A DNA stretch of 64,000 nt from an uncultured Bacteroidota bacterium (GTDB lineage Bacteria > Bacteroidota > Bacteroidia > Flavobacteriales > Flavobacteriaceae): NCBI GenBank assembly GCA_902561795.1, contig CACERG010000008.1, positions 18,419 through 82,418 on the forward strand, written 5' to 3'. The translations under genes were made by a program, and so were the position numbers. Under the pieces are notes generated by a model. It did no database searches, was not told the origin of the DNA, and saw nothing but the letters and a program-made list of their open reading frames with translations. Shown here piece by piece: positions 10,206-22,918 of this stretch (positions are counted from its first letter, which is position 1; each line of letters begins with the position of its first letter).

Positions 10206-11870
10206 ATGTGCGGTATCTTGTGTGCCTTTGAGTTGAAACGTAAAAGTAGTTCACTCAGACCACAAATTTTGAATATGTCAAAAAAACTAAGACATCGTGG
10301 CCCAGACTGGTCTGGAATATACGATGACTCTAACGCTATCCTTTCACATGAACGCTTAGCTATAGTTGACCCAACATCTGGAAAACAACCTTTAATTAGT
10401 CCATCTGGGAAATTAGTCCTTGCAGCAAATGGTGAAATTTATAATCATCGCGAATTACGTTTATCTTATGAAAATGACTATAAATTTAAAACAAAGTCAG
10501 ATTGTGAAGTCATATTGGCTCTATATGAAAAAGAAGGAAAAGATTTTGTTGAAAAGTTGAATGGGATTTTTGCTTTCGCAATATATGATACTAGCAAAAA
10601 CGAGTATTTCATCGCAAGAGACCATATTGGCATAATACCACTATATATGGGATGGGATAGTGAAGGAACATTTTATGTTTCCTCAGAATTAAAAGCTTTA
10701 GAAGGTATATGCAGTAGGATTGAGTTGTTTCCACCGGGTCATTATTTATATAGTAAGGAGAAGGAGATGATTAAGTGGTATAAACCAACTTGGACTGATT
10801 ATAAAAATGTAAAAGATAATACAACTTCTATAGAGGACCTTCATGATGCATTAGCAGATGCAGTTCATCGTCAACTAATGAGCGATGTTCCCTATGGAGT
10901 ACTCCTCTCTGGTGGTTTAGATTCATCTATCACTTCCGCATTAGCAAAAAAATTCGCATCAATGCGAGTTGAAACTAATGATATTCAATCAGCATGGTGG
11001 CCTCAATTGCATTCTTTTTCAGTTGGATTAGAGGGCTCTCCAGATCTAGCTGCTGCTCAAGAAGTAGCAAAAAAAATAGGAACAGTTCACCATGAAATTA
11101 AGTTTACAATACAGGAAGGTCTAGATGCTATAAATGAAGTTGTTTATCATTTAGAAACCTACGACATAACTACAATTCGAGCATCTACTCCAATGTATCT
11201 TATGGCAAGAGCAATTAAATCCTTAGGTATTAAGATGGTCCTTTCAGGAGAAGGAGCAGATGAGCTTTTTGGAGGATATTTATATTTTCATAAAGCTCCA
11301 AATTCTAAGGAATTTCACGAAGAAACAGTAAGAAAATTGAACAAACTCCATCAATATGACTGCTTAAGAGCTAATAAGTCTCTTGCTGCCTGGGGTATTG
11401 AGGGTAGAGTCCCGTTTTTAGATAAAGAATTTATTGAAGTAGCCATGAGACTTAATCCCAAGGACAAGATGATAAATTCAAATCGTATGGAAAAATGGGT
11501 ATTAAGAAAGGCTTTTGAAAAATATTTACCAAAGAGTGTGGCTTGGAGACAAAAAGAACAATTTTCTGATGGTGTTGGCTATAGTTGGATTGACACATTA
11601 AAGGATCTTGTTGAAAAAGAAGTATCGAACGACCAAATCAATAATGCCCAACAGCGTTTTCCAGTCCAAACACCGCAAAATAAGGAAGAATTTTATTATC
11701 GAAGTATTTTTGAGTCTCATTTCCCAAGTGATGCTGCAGCACTAAGTGTTCCTTCAGTCCCTTCTGTGGCTTGTAGCACACCGATTGCTCTTTCATGGGA
11801 TAAGGCATTTCAAAATCAAAATGATCCTAGCGGTAGGGCAGTGGCTAATGTGCATGAAAAAGGGTACTAG
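10206..11870 (+). CDS. asnB: Asparagine synthase B (glutamine-hydrolysing)
   Basis: The protein starts MCGI, so Cys2 is the glutaminase nucleophile. The N-terminal class-II amidotransferase half includes RGPDWSG and NGEIYNHREL. The synthetase half carries the ATP-pyrophosphatase loop SGGLDSS at residues 235-241 and the LSGEGADELFGGY motif. The enzyme makes asparagine from aspartate, glutamine and ATP in the cytoplasm. Length (554) and the C-terminal DPSGRAV segment match the AsnB type. It stands alone, with about 160 AT-rich bases on each side. Confidence 0.97.
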   Translation: MCGILCAFELKRKSSSLRPQILNMSKKLRHRGPDWSGIYDDSNAILSHERLAIVDPTSGKQPLISPSGKLVLAANGEIYNHRELRLSYENDYKFKTKSDCEVILALYEKEGKDFVEKLNGIFAFAIYDTSKNEYFIARDHIGIIPLYMGWDSEGTFYVSSELKALEGICSRIELFPPGHYLYSKEKEMIKWYKPTWTDYKNVKDNTTSIEDLHDALADAVHRQLMSDVPYGVLLSGGLDSSITSALAKKFASMRVETNDIQSAWWPQLHSFSVGLEGSPDLAAAQEVAKKIGTVHHEIKFTIQEGLDAINEVVYHLETYDITTIRASTPMYLMARAIKSLGIKMVLSGEGADELFGGYLYFHKAPNSKEFHEETVRKLNKLHQYDCLRANKSLAAWGIEGRVPFLDKEFIEVAMRLNPKDKMINSNRMEKWVLRKAFEKYLPKSVAWRQKEQFSDGVGYSWIDTLKDLVEKEVSNDQINNAQQRFPVQTPQNKEEFYYRSIFESHFPSDAAALSVPSVPSVACSTPIALSWDKAFQNQNDPSGRAVANVHEKGY

Positions 11871-12024
11871 TTGGATTATAATATTTATTTTTAAGCAATA
11901 AAAATGCTGTCTTTTTGAACACTTTTCTGTTGATAACTTGCTCAATAAATACAAGGGATTCCCATTAAATTCAAGACACTAATAAGTATATTTGTAAAAC
12001 AACTTCTTAGAGTCGTTGTTTTGA

Positions 12025-13974
<1,950 letters not shown>

Positions 13975-14006
13975 TTTTTTGATCAAATAAACTTAAATTT
14001 AGAATA

Positions 14007-14939
14007 ATGAAAGTTACAGTTATAGGTGCAGGTAATGTAGGTGCATCCTGTGCAGAATACATTTCCCAGAATGAAATAGCTAGCAAAGTAGTAATCCTTG
14101 ATATTAAAAAGGGGTTTGCTGAAGGTAAAGCTTTAGATCTTTATCAGACAGCTACTACACTTGGTTTCAATACATCAATTAAAGGAGTAACTAATGATTA
14201 TTCTGAGACAAGTGGGAGTAATGTCGTAGTTATTACTTCTGGAGTCCCAAGAAAACCAGGGATGACTCGTGAAGAACTTATTGGAATAAACGCTGGGATT
14301 GTTCAAAAAGTTTCTGAAAATGTATTAAAGCACTCGCCTGACGCAATTATAGTAGTTGTATCTAATCCAATGGATACGATGACTTATTTAGCTCTAAAAG
14401 CTACAGGTTTACCAAAAAATAGAATTATTGGAATGGGAGGGGCCTTAGATAGTTCACGTTTTAAAACCTACCTTTCCCTAGCTTTGAATAAACCTGCTAA
14501 TGATATACAAGGAATAGTAATTGGTGGACACGGTGATACAACAATGATACCACTTCATAGACTAGCTACTTATAATGGTATCCCTGTTTCACAATTTTTA
14601 GAAGAAAAAGTTATTAAAAAAGTTGTGGCAGATACAATGGTTGGTGGTGCTACATTGACTAAATTATTGGGTACTTCGGCTTGGTATGCCCCTGGTGCCT
14701 CTGTTGCTTATCTTGTTGATAGTATTTTAAATGATTATAAAAAAATTATCCCGTGCTCAGTATTTTTGGATGGAGAATATAATTTGAGTGATATATGTAT
14801 TGGCGTTCCATGCATTATTGGTGCTAATGGTGTTGAATCAATTATAGACATTGAATTAAATCAATCTGAGGAAAATTTATTAAGCGAAAGTGCAATTAAA
14901 GTTAGGGAAATGAATACTGCTCTTTCAGATTTTCTTTGA
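14007..14939 (+). CDS. mdh: Malate dehydrogenase
   Basis: The N-terminal GAGNVGASCA is the NAD-binding glycine loop. IDs around it are the acidic NAD-ribose residue in ILDIKKGFAEG, the substrate arginines in PRKPGMTREE, NPMDTMTYL, and the catalytic histidine in GGHGDTTMIPL. The 310-residue length is that of the lactate-dehydrogenase-like bacterial malate dehydrogenases. It interconverts malate and oxaloacetate in the TCA cycle. It follows gyrB closely and may be co-transcribed, while secDF downstream has its own promoter. Confidence 0.96.
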   Translation: MKVTVIGAGNVGASCAEYISQNEIASKVVILDIKKGFAEGKALDLYQTATTLGFNTSIKGVTNDYSETSGSNVVVITSGVPRKPGMTREELIGINAGIVQKVSENVLKHSPDAIIVVVSNPMDTMTYLALKATGLPKNRIIGMGGALDSSRFKTYLSLALNKPANDIQGIVIGGHGDTTMIPLHRLATYNGIPVSQFLEEKVIKKVVADTMVGGATLTKLLGTSAWYAPGASVAYLVDSILNDYKKIIPCSVFLDGEYNLSDICIGVPCIIGANGVESIIDIELNQSEENLLSESAIKVREMNTALSDFL

Positions 14940-14977
14940 AAAGAAGAATAAATTAATTTGATATTAATTATTATGAG

Positions 14978-15008
14978 TTGTCAGATCATAGGTTTAATAT
15001 TATATTTG
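14978..15008 (+). promoter_or_regulatory. Bacteroidota-type promoter for secDF
   Basis: TTG at 14978-14980, a 20-base spacer and TATATTTG at 15001-15008 match the Bacteroidota consensus exactly. The site lies 34 bases before the ATG of secDF, inside the 102-base gap after mdh. Confidence 0.7.
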
Positions 15009-15041
15009 CACGCCTTTATATTAAAACATTTATAATTACGT

Positions 15042-18005
15042 ATGCAAAACAATTCTCTAGTAAGAATATTCGGTATTTTATTTGCCCTTGTAAGTATCTA
15101 TCAACTGTCATTCACATTTATTACAAGTAGCGTTGAGGGAAAAGCTGAAAACTTTTCTAAAGAACTTATTCCAAATAGCACTCCTAATTACTTAGAACTT
15201 CGTGATCAAAAAACTATTTCATACTTAGATTCAATTGGAAACAATTCTATATACGGATTTACAACATACAATGATGCTAAAGAAAAAGAACTAAATAAAG
15301 GTCTAGATCTCAAAGGAGGTATTAATGTTATATTGCAAATTTCTATAAGGGATATCCTTAGTGGTTTGGCTGAAAACTCAAAAAATCCAGTTTTTAATAA
15401 GGCATTAGATGAAGCAGATATTCTACAAAAATCATCTGATGAACCCTATGTTGACTCTTTTTTTAAATCTTTCGACTTAGTAAAAAGTGATGAAAAATTA
15501 GCATCACCAAACATTTTTGCTAATCGTACACTTAGTGATGAGATCAATTTTGAAATGAATGATCAAGAAACACAGATTATTATCAGAAAAAAGATAGACG
15601 AATCTATCGTCTCAGCTTTTGAAGTGTTAAGAAAAAGAATCGATAAGTTTGGAGTAAGTCAGCCGAATATCCAAAGACTTGGTAGTTCAGGACGAATTTT
15701 GGTCGAGTTACCTGGAGTTAAAGATGTAGATAGAGTACAATATCTTCTTCAAAGTACAGCACAACTTGAATTTTGGGAAACATACAAAAACGATCAATTA
15801 GTTAATTTTTTAATTGAGGCAAATAATTTATTAGGTGAACAGCTGAAAAACAAGGAACTTATAAAAGATAGCACTGAGAGTTCCGAAACTTCAGAAATAG
15901 AAGAGCTTCTTGCAGATGTTGCTGCTCAAGACACAATAACAAGTTCTATTAATCCTATTCTAGATAAAGTTGTTGGACAAGGATTCCAAGGGGGACCTGT
16001 TTTAGCTCAGTTTTCTTCAAGAGATAGAAATATTGTAACAAGTTATCTAGATAAACCGGAAGTAAGAAGACTTTTACCACCAGAATATCGCTATACTCGA
16101 TTTGTTTGGGGAAAACCTATTCAAGATAGCGATGTAATTGAGCTATTTGCACTTAAATCCAATCGAACTAATACAGCACCACTAAGCGGAGGTGTAGTAG
16201 TTGACGCTCTTCAAACATTTGATCAATTAGGTAATCCTGCAGTATCTATGCAAATGGATTCAAGAGGTGCCCGTATATGGGAAAATATGACTGGAAAGGC
16301 GTATAATCAAGGAAGTAATATTGCAATAGTTTTAGATGAGATTGTTTATTCTGCTCCTGGAGTTTCAAGTGGAGCGATATCCGGTGGACGTTCTGAAATT
16401 ACGGGAAATTTCACACTAAACGAGGCCACAGACCTAGCAAATGTTTTAAGGGCTGGAAAGTTACCAGCCTCAGCAAATATAATTCAGTCTGAAATTGTTG
16501 GCCCCTCACTAGGAAAAGAGGCAGTTCAAGCTGGTATTTATTCCTTTCTAATTGCATTAATTATTGTTTTAATTTGGATGATTTTTTATTATGGGAACTC
16601 TGGAATTTTTGCTGATATAGCATTATTACTTAATATCCTTCTAATTTTTGGAATATTAGCTGGTCTTGGAGCAGTACTAACTTTACCAGGAATTGCGGGC
16701 ATAGTTCTTACTATAGGTATATCTGTAGATGCAAATGTTTTAATTTTTGAAAGAGTAAGAGAAGAACTAGATAAAGGGAAGGGAATTCGTAAATCAATTT
16801 CAGACGGTTTTAACAATGCTCTTTCTTCAATATTAGATGCAAATATTACAACCGGCTTAACAGCACTAATTTTATTTATTTTTGGTACTGGACCCATAAA
16901 GGGTTTTGCAACAACACTTCTTATAGGAATTGGAACTTCTTTATTTACAGCTATTTTCATTACAAGAATTCTTGTAGATTCGCGAAATGAGAAAGGCAAA
17001 AGAATATCCTTTTCTACAAAATTAACTAAGGGCTTACTGACAAAAATCAATATCTCATTTTTAAAAAGGAGAAAAATGGCTTACATCTGTTCTTCCGTGC
17101 TAATTCTTGTCAGTTTATTTTCGCTTATTAAAAATGGTCTAAACCAGGGAGTTGATTTTGTAGGTGGAAGATCTTACACAGTAAGATTCGATAAACCCGT
17201 AAATCCCACAGAAATAAATTCTTTACTCAATAGTACATTTGGAAGCGCTGAGGTAAAAACTTTTGGAGAAGAAAATCAGCTAAAAATTACAACTAAATAT
17301 AAAGTAGATAGAGAAGGTGTAACTGTTGATGAAGAAATTCAAAATATGCTTTATAAGGCGCTAATAGTATTTTTACCTCAAAGTATCTCTTATGACGAAT
17401 TTGTAAAAGGTAGTTCTGAAAAAAATATTGGAATAATGTCTTCAATAAAAGTTGGGCCAACGATTGCAGACGACATAAAAAATAATTCATTTTTAGCAAT
17501 TTTGGGGTCATTAATCATCGTATTCCTTTACATTTTAATAAGATTCCGAAAGTGGCAATTTTCGTTAGGGGCAGTTACAGCAGTTTTTCACGATGTATTA
17601 ATTGTTTTAGGAATTTTTTCTATGACATATACCTTTATGCCTTTCAGCATGGAGATTAATCAAGCATTTATTGCAGCCGTGTTAACTGTAATTGGTTATT
17701 CACTGAATGATACTGTGGTAGTATTTGATAGAATAAGAGAATTTATAGGTGAGAAGGGTAAAGTGAATTTTGATTTTACTGTGAATAGTGCTTTAAATAG
17801 TACACTTAGCAGAACTTTAAATACATCTTTAACTACCTTGCTAGTTCTAATTGCTATATTTATTTTTGGCGGAGAGTCGATAAGAGGATTTATGTTTGCA
17901 CTAATTATAGGTGTTGTTGTTGGAACATATTCCTCTGTTTTTATTGCGACACCTGTCATGTTTGATACTCAAAACAAAGGAGCACTGCAAAAGGAAAAAA
18001 AATAG
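15042..18005 (+). CDS. secDF: Fused protein-export membrane protein SecDF
   Basis: This 987-residue protein joins SecD and SecF in one chain, as is common in Bacteroidota. The SecD half has a TM1 at the N-terminus, LDLKGGINVIL, a large periplasmic region and the membrane motif GISVDANVLIFERVREE. The SecF half starts near the second GVDFVGGRSY segment and has VIGYSLNDTVVVFDRIRE. About twelve membrane segments are expected. It uses the proton gradient to pull translocating proteins out of the SecYEG channel. It has its own promoter and is convergent with lgt. Confidence 0.97.
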   Translation: MQNNSLVRIFGILFALVSIYQLSFTFITSSVEGKAENFSKELIPNSTPNYLELRDQKTISYLDSIGNNSIYGFTTYNDAKEKELNKGLDLKGGINVILQISIRDILSGLAENSKNPVFNKALDEADILQKSSDEPYVDSFFKSFDLVKSDEKLASPNIFANRTLSDEINFEMNDQETQIIIRKKIDESIVSAFEVLRKRIDKFGVSQPNIQRLGSSGRILVELPGVKDVDRVQYLLQSTAQLEFWETYKNDQLVNFLIEANNLLGEQLKNKELIKDSTESSETSEIEELLADVAAQDTITSSINPILDKVVGQGFQGGPVLAQFSSRDRNIVTSYLDKPEVRRLLPPEYRYTRFVWGKPIQDSDVIELFALKSNRTNTAPLSGGVVVDALQTFDQLGNPAVSMQMDSRGARIWENMTGKAYNQGSNIAIVLDEIVYSAPGVSSGAISGGRSEITGNFTLNEATDLANVLRAGKLPASANIIQSEIVGPSLGKEAVQAGIYSFLIALIIVLIWMIFYYGNSGIFADIALLLNILLIFGILAGLGAVLTLPGIAGIVLTIGISVDANVLIFERVREELDKGKGIRKSISDGFNNALSSILDANITTGLTALILFIFGTGPIKGFATTLLIGIGTSLFTAIFITRILVDSRNEKGKRISFSTKLTKGLLTKINISFLKRRKMAYICSSVLILVSLFSLIKNGLNQGVDFVGGRSYTVRFDKPVNPTEINSLLNSTFGSAEVKTFGEENQLKITTKYKVDREGVTVDEEIQNMLYKALIVFLPQSISYDEFVKGSSEKNIGIMSSIKVGPTIADDIKNNSFLAILGSLIIVFLYILIRFRKWQFSLGAVTAVFHDVLIVLGIFSMTYTFMPFSMEINQAFIAAVLTVIGYSLNDTVVVFDRIREFIGEKGKVNFDFTVNSALNSTLSRTLNTSLTTLLVLIAIFIFGGESIRGFMFALIIGVVVGTYSSVFIATPVMFDTQNKGALQKEKK

Positions 18006-18053
18006 TTGTAAAAATTAAACCTTTAATTTAGGCCGATTTACAAATAAATGTAT

Positions 18054-18881
18054 TTACTCTTTCATTAATTTTGATTGCCTAAAGATCAAGTAAAATCCAA
18101 AAATAATCAAAGGTATACTTAACCATTGACCTGTAGAAAATAAACCAAGGATGTCTTCTAAACCCCCTTGACTTTCTTTTAAATATTCTATGAGAAATCG
18201 TATAGTAAACATGCCAACAAAAAATGATCCAATCAGATATCCTTGTCTATTTTTTTTATCAGAGTTGTATGTTTTTCTTAAAAATAAAAATAAAAAAAGA
18301 TAACAAATTGATTCATAAATTTGAGCAGGATGCCTTGGAAGAGTCTCTCCTCTATTAAGGAATACAACTCCAAAATCTGTATTACTATATTTCCCAACGA
18401 TTTCTGAATTAAAAAAGTTTCCTAAGCGAACAAAACATGCACCAAGAGAAACGGGTATAGTTATTCTGTCTAATAGCCAGAGTAAAGAACGCTTCTTAAA
18501 TTTTAATTGATAAAGATAAAGACCAATTAAGCTGCCAATGACAGCTCCGTGACTAGCTAGTCCTCTAAACCCAGTAAATTTATAGCCATCTGATGTTTCT
18601 TTTATAGGTAACAAAATTTCAAGTAGGTGGTTACTGTAATAATCCCAACTATAAAAAAAGACGTCACCAAGTCGGGCACCCAAAAGAATTGATAGAACCA
18701 TATATACAAATAGAGACTCCAAATATTCTTCAGACACATTTTCATTTACGAAGATTTTTTTCATTATATAATAGCCAAGACTAAATGCTACTATAAACAT
18801 TAAGCTATAATAATGTATACCAAAATCCCCAATTTTAAATAGAGTTTCGCTTGGCGCCCATTCAATTTTTATTAGATGCAT
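18054..18881 (-). CDS. lgt: Prolipoprotein diacylglyceryl transferase
   Basis: The 275-residue, seven-helix membrane protein has the Lgt signature: ARLGDVFFY, FVRLGNFFNSEIVGK, the HPAQIYES segment and FTIRFLIEYLKES near the C-terminus. It transfers diacylglycerol from phosphatidylglycerol to the lipobox cysteine, the first step of lipoprotein maturation. Many lipoproteins in this window depend on it. It is followed upstream on the same strand by yidD and cysS. Confidence 0.95.
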   Translation of the reverse strand: MHLIKIEWAPSETLFKIGDFGIHYYSLMFIVAFSLGYYIMKKIFVNENVSEEYLESLFVYMVLSILLGARLGDVFFYSWDYYSNHLLEILLPIKETSDGYKFTGFRGLASHGAVIGSLIGLYLYQLKFKKRSLLWLLDRITIPVSLGACFVRLGNFFNSEIVGKYSNTDFGVVFLNRGETLPRHPAQIYESICYLFLFLFLRKTYNSDKKNRQGYLIGSFFVGMFTIRFLIEYLKESQGGLEDILGLFSTGQWLSIPLIIFGFYLIFRQSKLMKE

Positions 18882-18936
18882 ACAAAAGTTTTACTTAGTA
18901 AATGTAAATAAATTCAAAAGTAAACTTAATAAATAA

Positions 18937-19161
18937 TTAGGGAATTGGATCATAACCCGAACCTCCCCACGGATGACAATTTACTATTCTTTTAATTGAC
19001 AAATAGATTCCCTTAAAAAGACCATATTTTTTTAGCGATTGAATAGCGTACTCTGAGCAAGTTGGCGTATATCTACAAGTTGCTGGAAATAAAGGCGAAA
19101 TAATATTTTGATAGGTTTTAACTAGAAATACGAAAGGAAAAATAAGAATTTTTTTAAGCAT
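18937..19161 (-). CDS. yidD: Membrane protein insertion efficiency factor YidD
   Basis: This 74-residue protein has the family's diagnostic cysteine-rich core [13 protein letters not shown], then the [16 protein letters not shown] tail. The N-terminus is a short amphipathic membrane-associated helix. YidD is found with the Sec/YidC insertion machinery. Here it sits between lgt and cysS, only 8 bases after cysS, which suggests co-transcription. Confidence 0.95.
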   Translation of the reverse strand: MLKKILIFPFVFLVKTYQNIISPLFPATCRYTPTCSEYAIQSLKKYGLFKGIYLSIKRIVNCHPWGGSGYDPIP

Positions 19162-19169
19162 TTTATAAG

Positions 19170-20648
19170 CTATTTTATTTCATAGTTTGTACCATTTTCA
19201 GTATCATTTAATTCAACATTTAATTTACTTAAGGATTCTCTTATGAAATCTGAAATTTCAAAGTCTTTTTTAGCTCTCGCCTTATTTCTTATCTCCAAGA
19301 GTAAATTTAATAATTCTTTATTTTTCTCAAACTTTGGATCATTTTTTGAAGGTTTTGAGAGCCTAAAACCTAAAACATTGTAAATGAAATCGTGAAGAGA
19401 TTTCTTAAGGATAACTAAATCAGAACTAGTAATACTTTTTTGTTTATTTACGACAGAATTTATAAATTTTACTGCGTCAAAAAGATGCCCTATTAATAGA
19501 GGACTATTAAAATCGTCATTCATTGATGAATAGCATTTTTCTCTCCATGATATGACATCAAAATCTGTAGTTGATGCTGATGGACTTAATTTTTCAATAG
19601 CTTCTATAGCACTGAGAAGACGAATATAGCCCTTTTCTGATGCTTCTAATGCTTCTTCACTTAAATCTACTACACTTCTATAATGAGCTTGCAACATAAA
19701 AAATTTAATTACCATTGGTGAAAATTCTTTTTTAAAAAAAGTATTTTTACCATTAAATATCTCTTCTGGTAAAATATTGTTACCAGTAGATTTAGCCATC
19801 TTTTTACCATTTAGAGTAAGCATATTTGCATGTAACCAATAATTTACCGGTGACTCTTTATTAATTCCTTCAGCTTGTGCAATTTCGCACTCGTGATGTG
19901 GAAATTTAAGATCCATTCCACCCCCATGAATATCAAATTTTGTACCTAAATATTTTCTACTCATAGCTGTGCACTCGAGATGCCATCCTGGAAATCCGTC
20001 ACTCCAAGGTGAAGGCCACCTCATAATATGTATTGGTTCAGCTTTTTTCCACAGCGCAAAATCTTGGGGATTTTTTTTATCACTTTGGCCATCTAAGAGG
20101 CGTGAATTATGGACAAGTTCCTCAATATTTCGGCCACTTAGTTTACCATAAGTTAAATCTTTATTAAATCTTTTCACATCAAAATATACTGATCCATTTA
20201 TTTCGTATGCATAGTTATTTTTGATAAGCTCTTTGATTATTTCAATTTGTTCTAAAATATGTCCACTCGCTGTCGGTTCTATACTTGGTGGTAAAGTGTT
20301 AAATAGATGCATTATTTTTCTGAAATCCAAAGTATAGCGTTGAACTATTTCCATTGGTTCAATTGATTCTAGGCGAGCTCTTTTTGAAATTCTATCTTCA
20401 CCTTCGTCAGAATCATTTTCTAGGTGACCGACATCAGTTATATTTCTAACATATCTAACTTTATAACCTAGATGTGTAAGGTATCGATATATTAAATCAA
20501 ATGATATAAAGGTTCTACAATTCCCTAGATGGACATTACTGTAAACCGTTGGTCCGCAAACATACATACCAACTTTTTCGGGTAAAATAGATTTAAAGAC
20601 TTCTTTTTTTCCACTCAAAGAATTGTAAACATGAAGTAAACTATTCAT
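19170..20648 (-). CDS. cysS: Cysteinyl-tRNA synthetase
   Basis: The class I motifs are present: the HIGH-type HLGN in [10 protein letters not shown], the zinc-ligand segment [10 protein letters not shown], and KMSKS as KMAKSTGN. The enzyme charges tRNA-Cys. I chose the ATG at 20648 ([10 protein letters not shown]) because family members begin just before the LYNSLT-type strand. An in-frame ATG at 20663 would add five residues. Either start overlaps the 3' end of folE, so translation of the two is coupled. BshC, which also handles cysteine-like substrates, is a different fold and is excluded. Confidence 0.95.
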   Translation of the reverse strand: MNSLLHVYNSLSGKKEVFKSILPEKVGMYVCGPTVYSNVHLGNCRTFISFDLIYRYLTHLGYKVRYVRNITDVGHLENDSDEGEDRISKRARLESIEPMEIVQRYTLDFRKIMHLFNTLPPSIEPTASGHILEQIEIIKELIKNNYAYEINGSVYFDVKRFNKDLTYGKLSGRNIEELVHNSRLLDGQSDKKNPQDFALWKKAEPIHIMRWPSPWSDGFPGWHLECTAMSRKYLGTKFDIHGGGMDLKFPHHECEIAQAEGINKESPVNYWLHANMLTLNGKKMAKSTGNNILPEEIFNGKNTFFKKEFSPMVIKFFMLQAHYRSVVDLSEEALEASEKGYIRLLSAIEAIEKLSPSASTTDFDVISWREKCYSSMNDDFNSPLLIGHLFDAVKFINSVVNKQKSITSSDLVILKKSLHDFIYNVLGFRLSKPSKNDPKFEKNKELLNLLLEIRNKARAKKDFEISDFIRESLSKLNVELNDTENGTNYEIK

Positions 20649-21327
20649 TAAAATCAGTTTCAAGATTAATGTAATCTAAAAACTCACGTTTTTTTTCTTT
20701 AGTTTTAAAAACTCCGCCAAACTCACTTGTCACTGTACTACTTACAACATCTCTAATTCCCCTTGAATTCACACATAAATGTTTTGCATCTACAACACAA
20801 GCTACATCTTCAGTTTTTAATACATTCTGCAGTTCCTTAACAATTTGTAGTGTTAAACGTTCCTGAACTTGTGGGCGTCTTGCGTAATAATCTACAATTC
20901 GATTCATTTTTGAAAGTCCAACAACAGTTCCTTTAGAAATGTACGCAATATGTGCTCTTCCAATAATCGGAAGTAAATGGTGCTCACATGTTGAGTAGAC
21001 TATAATATTTTTCTCTACCAACATTTCACCATATTTATATGAGTTGTTAAATGTTGAGGATTTAGGCTTTCTATCTGGATGTAATCCACCAAAAATTTCT
21101 TTAACATACGCCTTGGCTACTCTTTTTGGTGTACCTTTGATGCTATCGTCAGTTAAATCCATTCCCAGTGTTTCGAGTATAGAGTAAACATGTTTTTGGA
21201 TGATTAAAATTTTTTCTTCGTCTGTTTTTAAAAAAGCATCTTCCCTCAATGGTGTATTTACGTTTGAAGAGAAATGGTCTTCTGCAGAATCTTGTTGATT
21301 ATCAGGAATTATTTTTTCAATTTTCAT
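20641..21327 (-). CDS. folE: GTP cyclohydrolase I
   Basis: The 228-residue protein has the Zn site [18 protein letters not shown], the [20 protein letters not shown] segment and a C-terminal cysteine region (ARHLC-type) in [14 protein letters not shown]. It converts GTP to 7,8-dihydroneopterin triphosphate, the first step of folate (and pterin) synthesis. folP lies about 11 kb away. A TATATTTG box lies on the minus strand at 21351-21344, 16 bases before the ATG, with only a weak -33 match. Confidence 0.96.
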   Translation of the reverse strand: MKIEKIIPDNQQDSAEDHFSSNVNTPLREDAFLKTDEEKILIIQKHVYSILETLGMDLTDDSIKGTPKRVAKAYVKEIFGGLHPDRKPKSSTFNNSYKYGEMLVEKNIIVYSTCEHHLLPIIGRAHIAYISKGTVVGLSKMNRIVDYYARRPQVQERLTLQIVKELQNVLKTEDVACVVDAKHLCVNSRGIRDVVSSTVTSEFGGVFKTKEKKREFLDYINLETDFNE

Positions 21328-21385
21328 AAGCCTAAAATAGCTACAAATATACTGAATTTAATAGGAAATCAGATTTTTAGTAAGA

Positions 21386-22900
21386 CTAGAATTTTATATT
21401 ATAACTTAATGTAAGTACTGTGAATTTATTTTCTAAATCATATTTATCTGTCAACCCTGCTGAAAATAATTGTAGGTTCTGATTTTGGGTTGACTGAACA
21501 AATGACATACTAAAATTACTTGATCCAAAATCAAATCCTATTCCAAAAGTTAATGAATTATCATTTTTAAAAATATCCCGTTTACTGTTTGATCTTTGAT
21601 AATAGCCTGCTCTCAGACTAAGATCTTCTATCCTATATTCACCTCCAAATTTAATTGTATTAACAGATGTAAATGCCTGCTGAAAACTAGATGTTAAGCC
21701 ATCTAGATATGAGCTAATTGATTCGGAATTCAGTGTAATATTTGATAAATTCTGGTAATTATATTCAATAGATAATAGACCTTTATTATCAAAAATATAT
21801 GCAAAACTTATACTTGATTTCGCTGGGATTCTTAATTCATATGCACTAAATGAGTTTATTACATTAGGCTCAAGGATTTCTTTTACACGTATACCACTTT
21901 CAGATCTAAAGCTGCTGATTTTTTGTTGAGTCTCATCAGCAATATTTATCCATTGAGGGCTATCATAGCTAAGACCTAGCCTCAAATTATTAAACTTTAG
22001 GATTCCACCAAACTGTAAAGAGAAGCCTTGGCCTAGGCTTAATAAAGAATTTTCAAAATTTACATTACTTACTAATGAATTCGAATCATGGTCTTTTTCA
22101 TAAAAATCTTGCAAATTACTAAATTCAATTCTGTGTTGATTGATATTAAATCCTAGGTGAAGAAAGTCTTTGTATAGTCCGCTGAAATTAAAACTTGTTT
22201 TCCTATGATAACCCTCATTAAATTGATTTAAAATATGATTAAATCTGTCAGAGTTGATATTTGACACATAAGATCTCTCCGATAAATTATTTGTTATAGG
22301 ATCAATTATATATGATTGGTATCCAAGGAAAGCTTGTTGAGCATCAAAACCTATCTCTTCACCCAAATAGCCATATATATCTGAAATGGTTTCATCATCA
22401 TATATTTGAATATCTTCTAGTGCGACTCCATCAGCATAATAAAGGAAATAATCTGAAATGCTATTTTTTCCAGCTCCATTAATAGAGCTTCTTTGATCAA
22501 AACTTGTTATCCTGTTAACACTTATAGAAGCAGTTATTCTTTTCCAAGAACTTTTCTCTTTAATATTATTAAAAACAAATGCAGCACCAAATTGATCAAA
22601 ATAAAAATCTTCATCTTTAATAGTTCTTGGCTGACCTGAATAAATTCCTTTTACGTTTTTTGAATTATAATTTATTGAAGCTCCAATTTCATTATATAAA
22701 AAAACTGATGAGCCAGCTGGATTATTTGTTATTGAGGACAAGTCACCTCCTAGTGCACCAAAAGCTCCTGCCATAGATTTGTATCTAGCCGAACCATTTA
22801 GAGATGAAGATGTAATATAATTTAAGTCGTTTAGGGTTTGTGAACTAATAAAATTCGAAATCAAAGCTGTAATGCCTATATAAAATAAGTTTCGCATCAA
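21386..22900 (-). CDS. FadL/OmpP1-like outer-membrane barrel protein
   Basis: A signal peptide (ITALISNFISSQ) is followed by SLNGSARYKSMAGAFGALG and SSITNNPAGSSVF, the conserved N-terminal hatch segment of FadL/OmpP1-type transporters. Alternating strands follow, ending with TVLTLSYNIKF. FadL proteins move hydrophobic molecules across the outer membrane. Flavobacterial members are often labelled hemin receptors without experimental basis. Length (504) is normal. It lies 18 bases downstream of the Asn/Arg/Ser-rich lipoprotein gene and is probably its operon partner. Confidence 0.82.
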   Translation of the reverse strand: MMRNLFYIGITALISNFISSQTLNDLNYITSSSLNGSARYKSMAGAFGALGGDLSSITNNPAGSSVFLYNEIGASINYNSKNVKGIYSGQPRTIKDEDFYFDQFGAAFVFNNIKEKSSWKRITASISVNRITSFDQRSSINGAGKNSISDYFLYYADGVALEDIQIYDDETISDIYGYLGEEIGFDAQQAFLGYQSYIIDPITNNLSERSYVSNINSDRFNHILNQFNEGYHRKTSFNFSGLYKDFLHLGFNINQHRIEFSNLQDFYEKDHDSNSLVSNVNFENSLLSLGQGFSLQFGGILKFNNLRLGLSYDSPQWINIADETQQKISSFRSESGIRVKEILEPNVINSFSAYELRIPAKSSISFAYIFDNKGLLSIEYNYQNLSNITLNSESISSYLDGLTSSFQQAFTSVNTIKFGGEYRIEDLSLRAGYYQRSNSKRDIFKNDNSLTFGIGFDFGSSNFSMSFVQSTQNQNLQLFSAGLTDKYDLENKFTVLTLSYNIKF

Positions 22901-22918
22901 ATAATTTATTTTGAATCT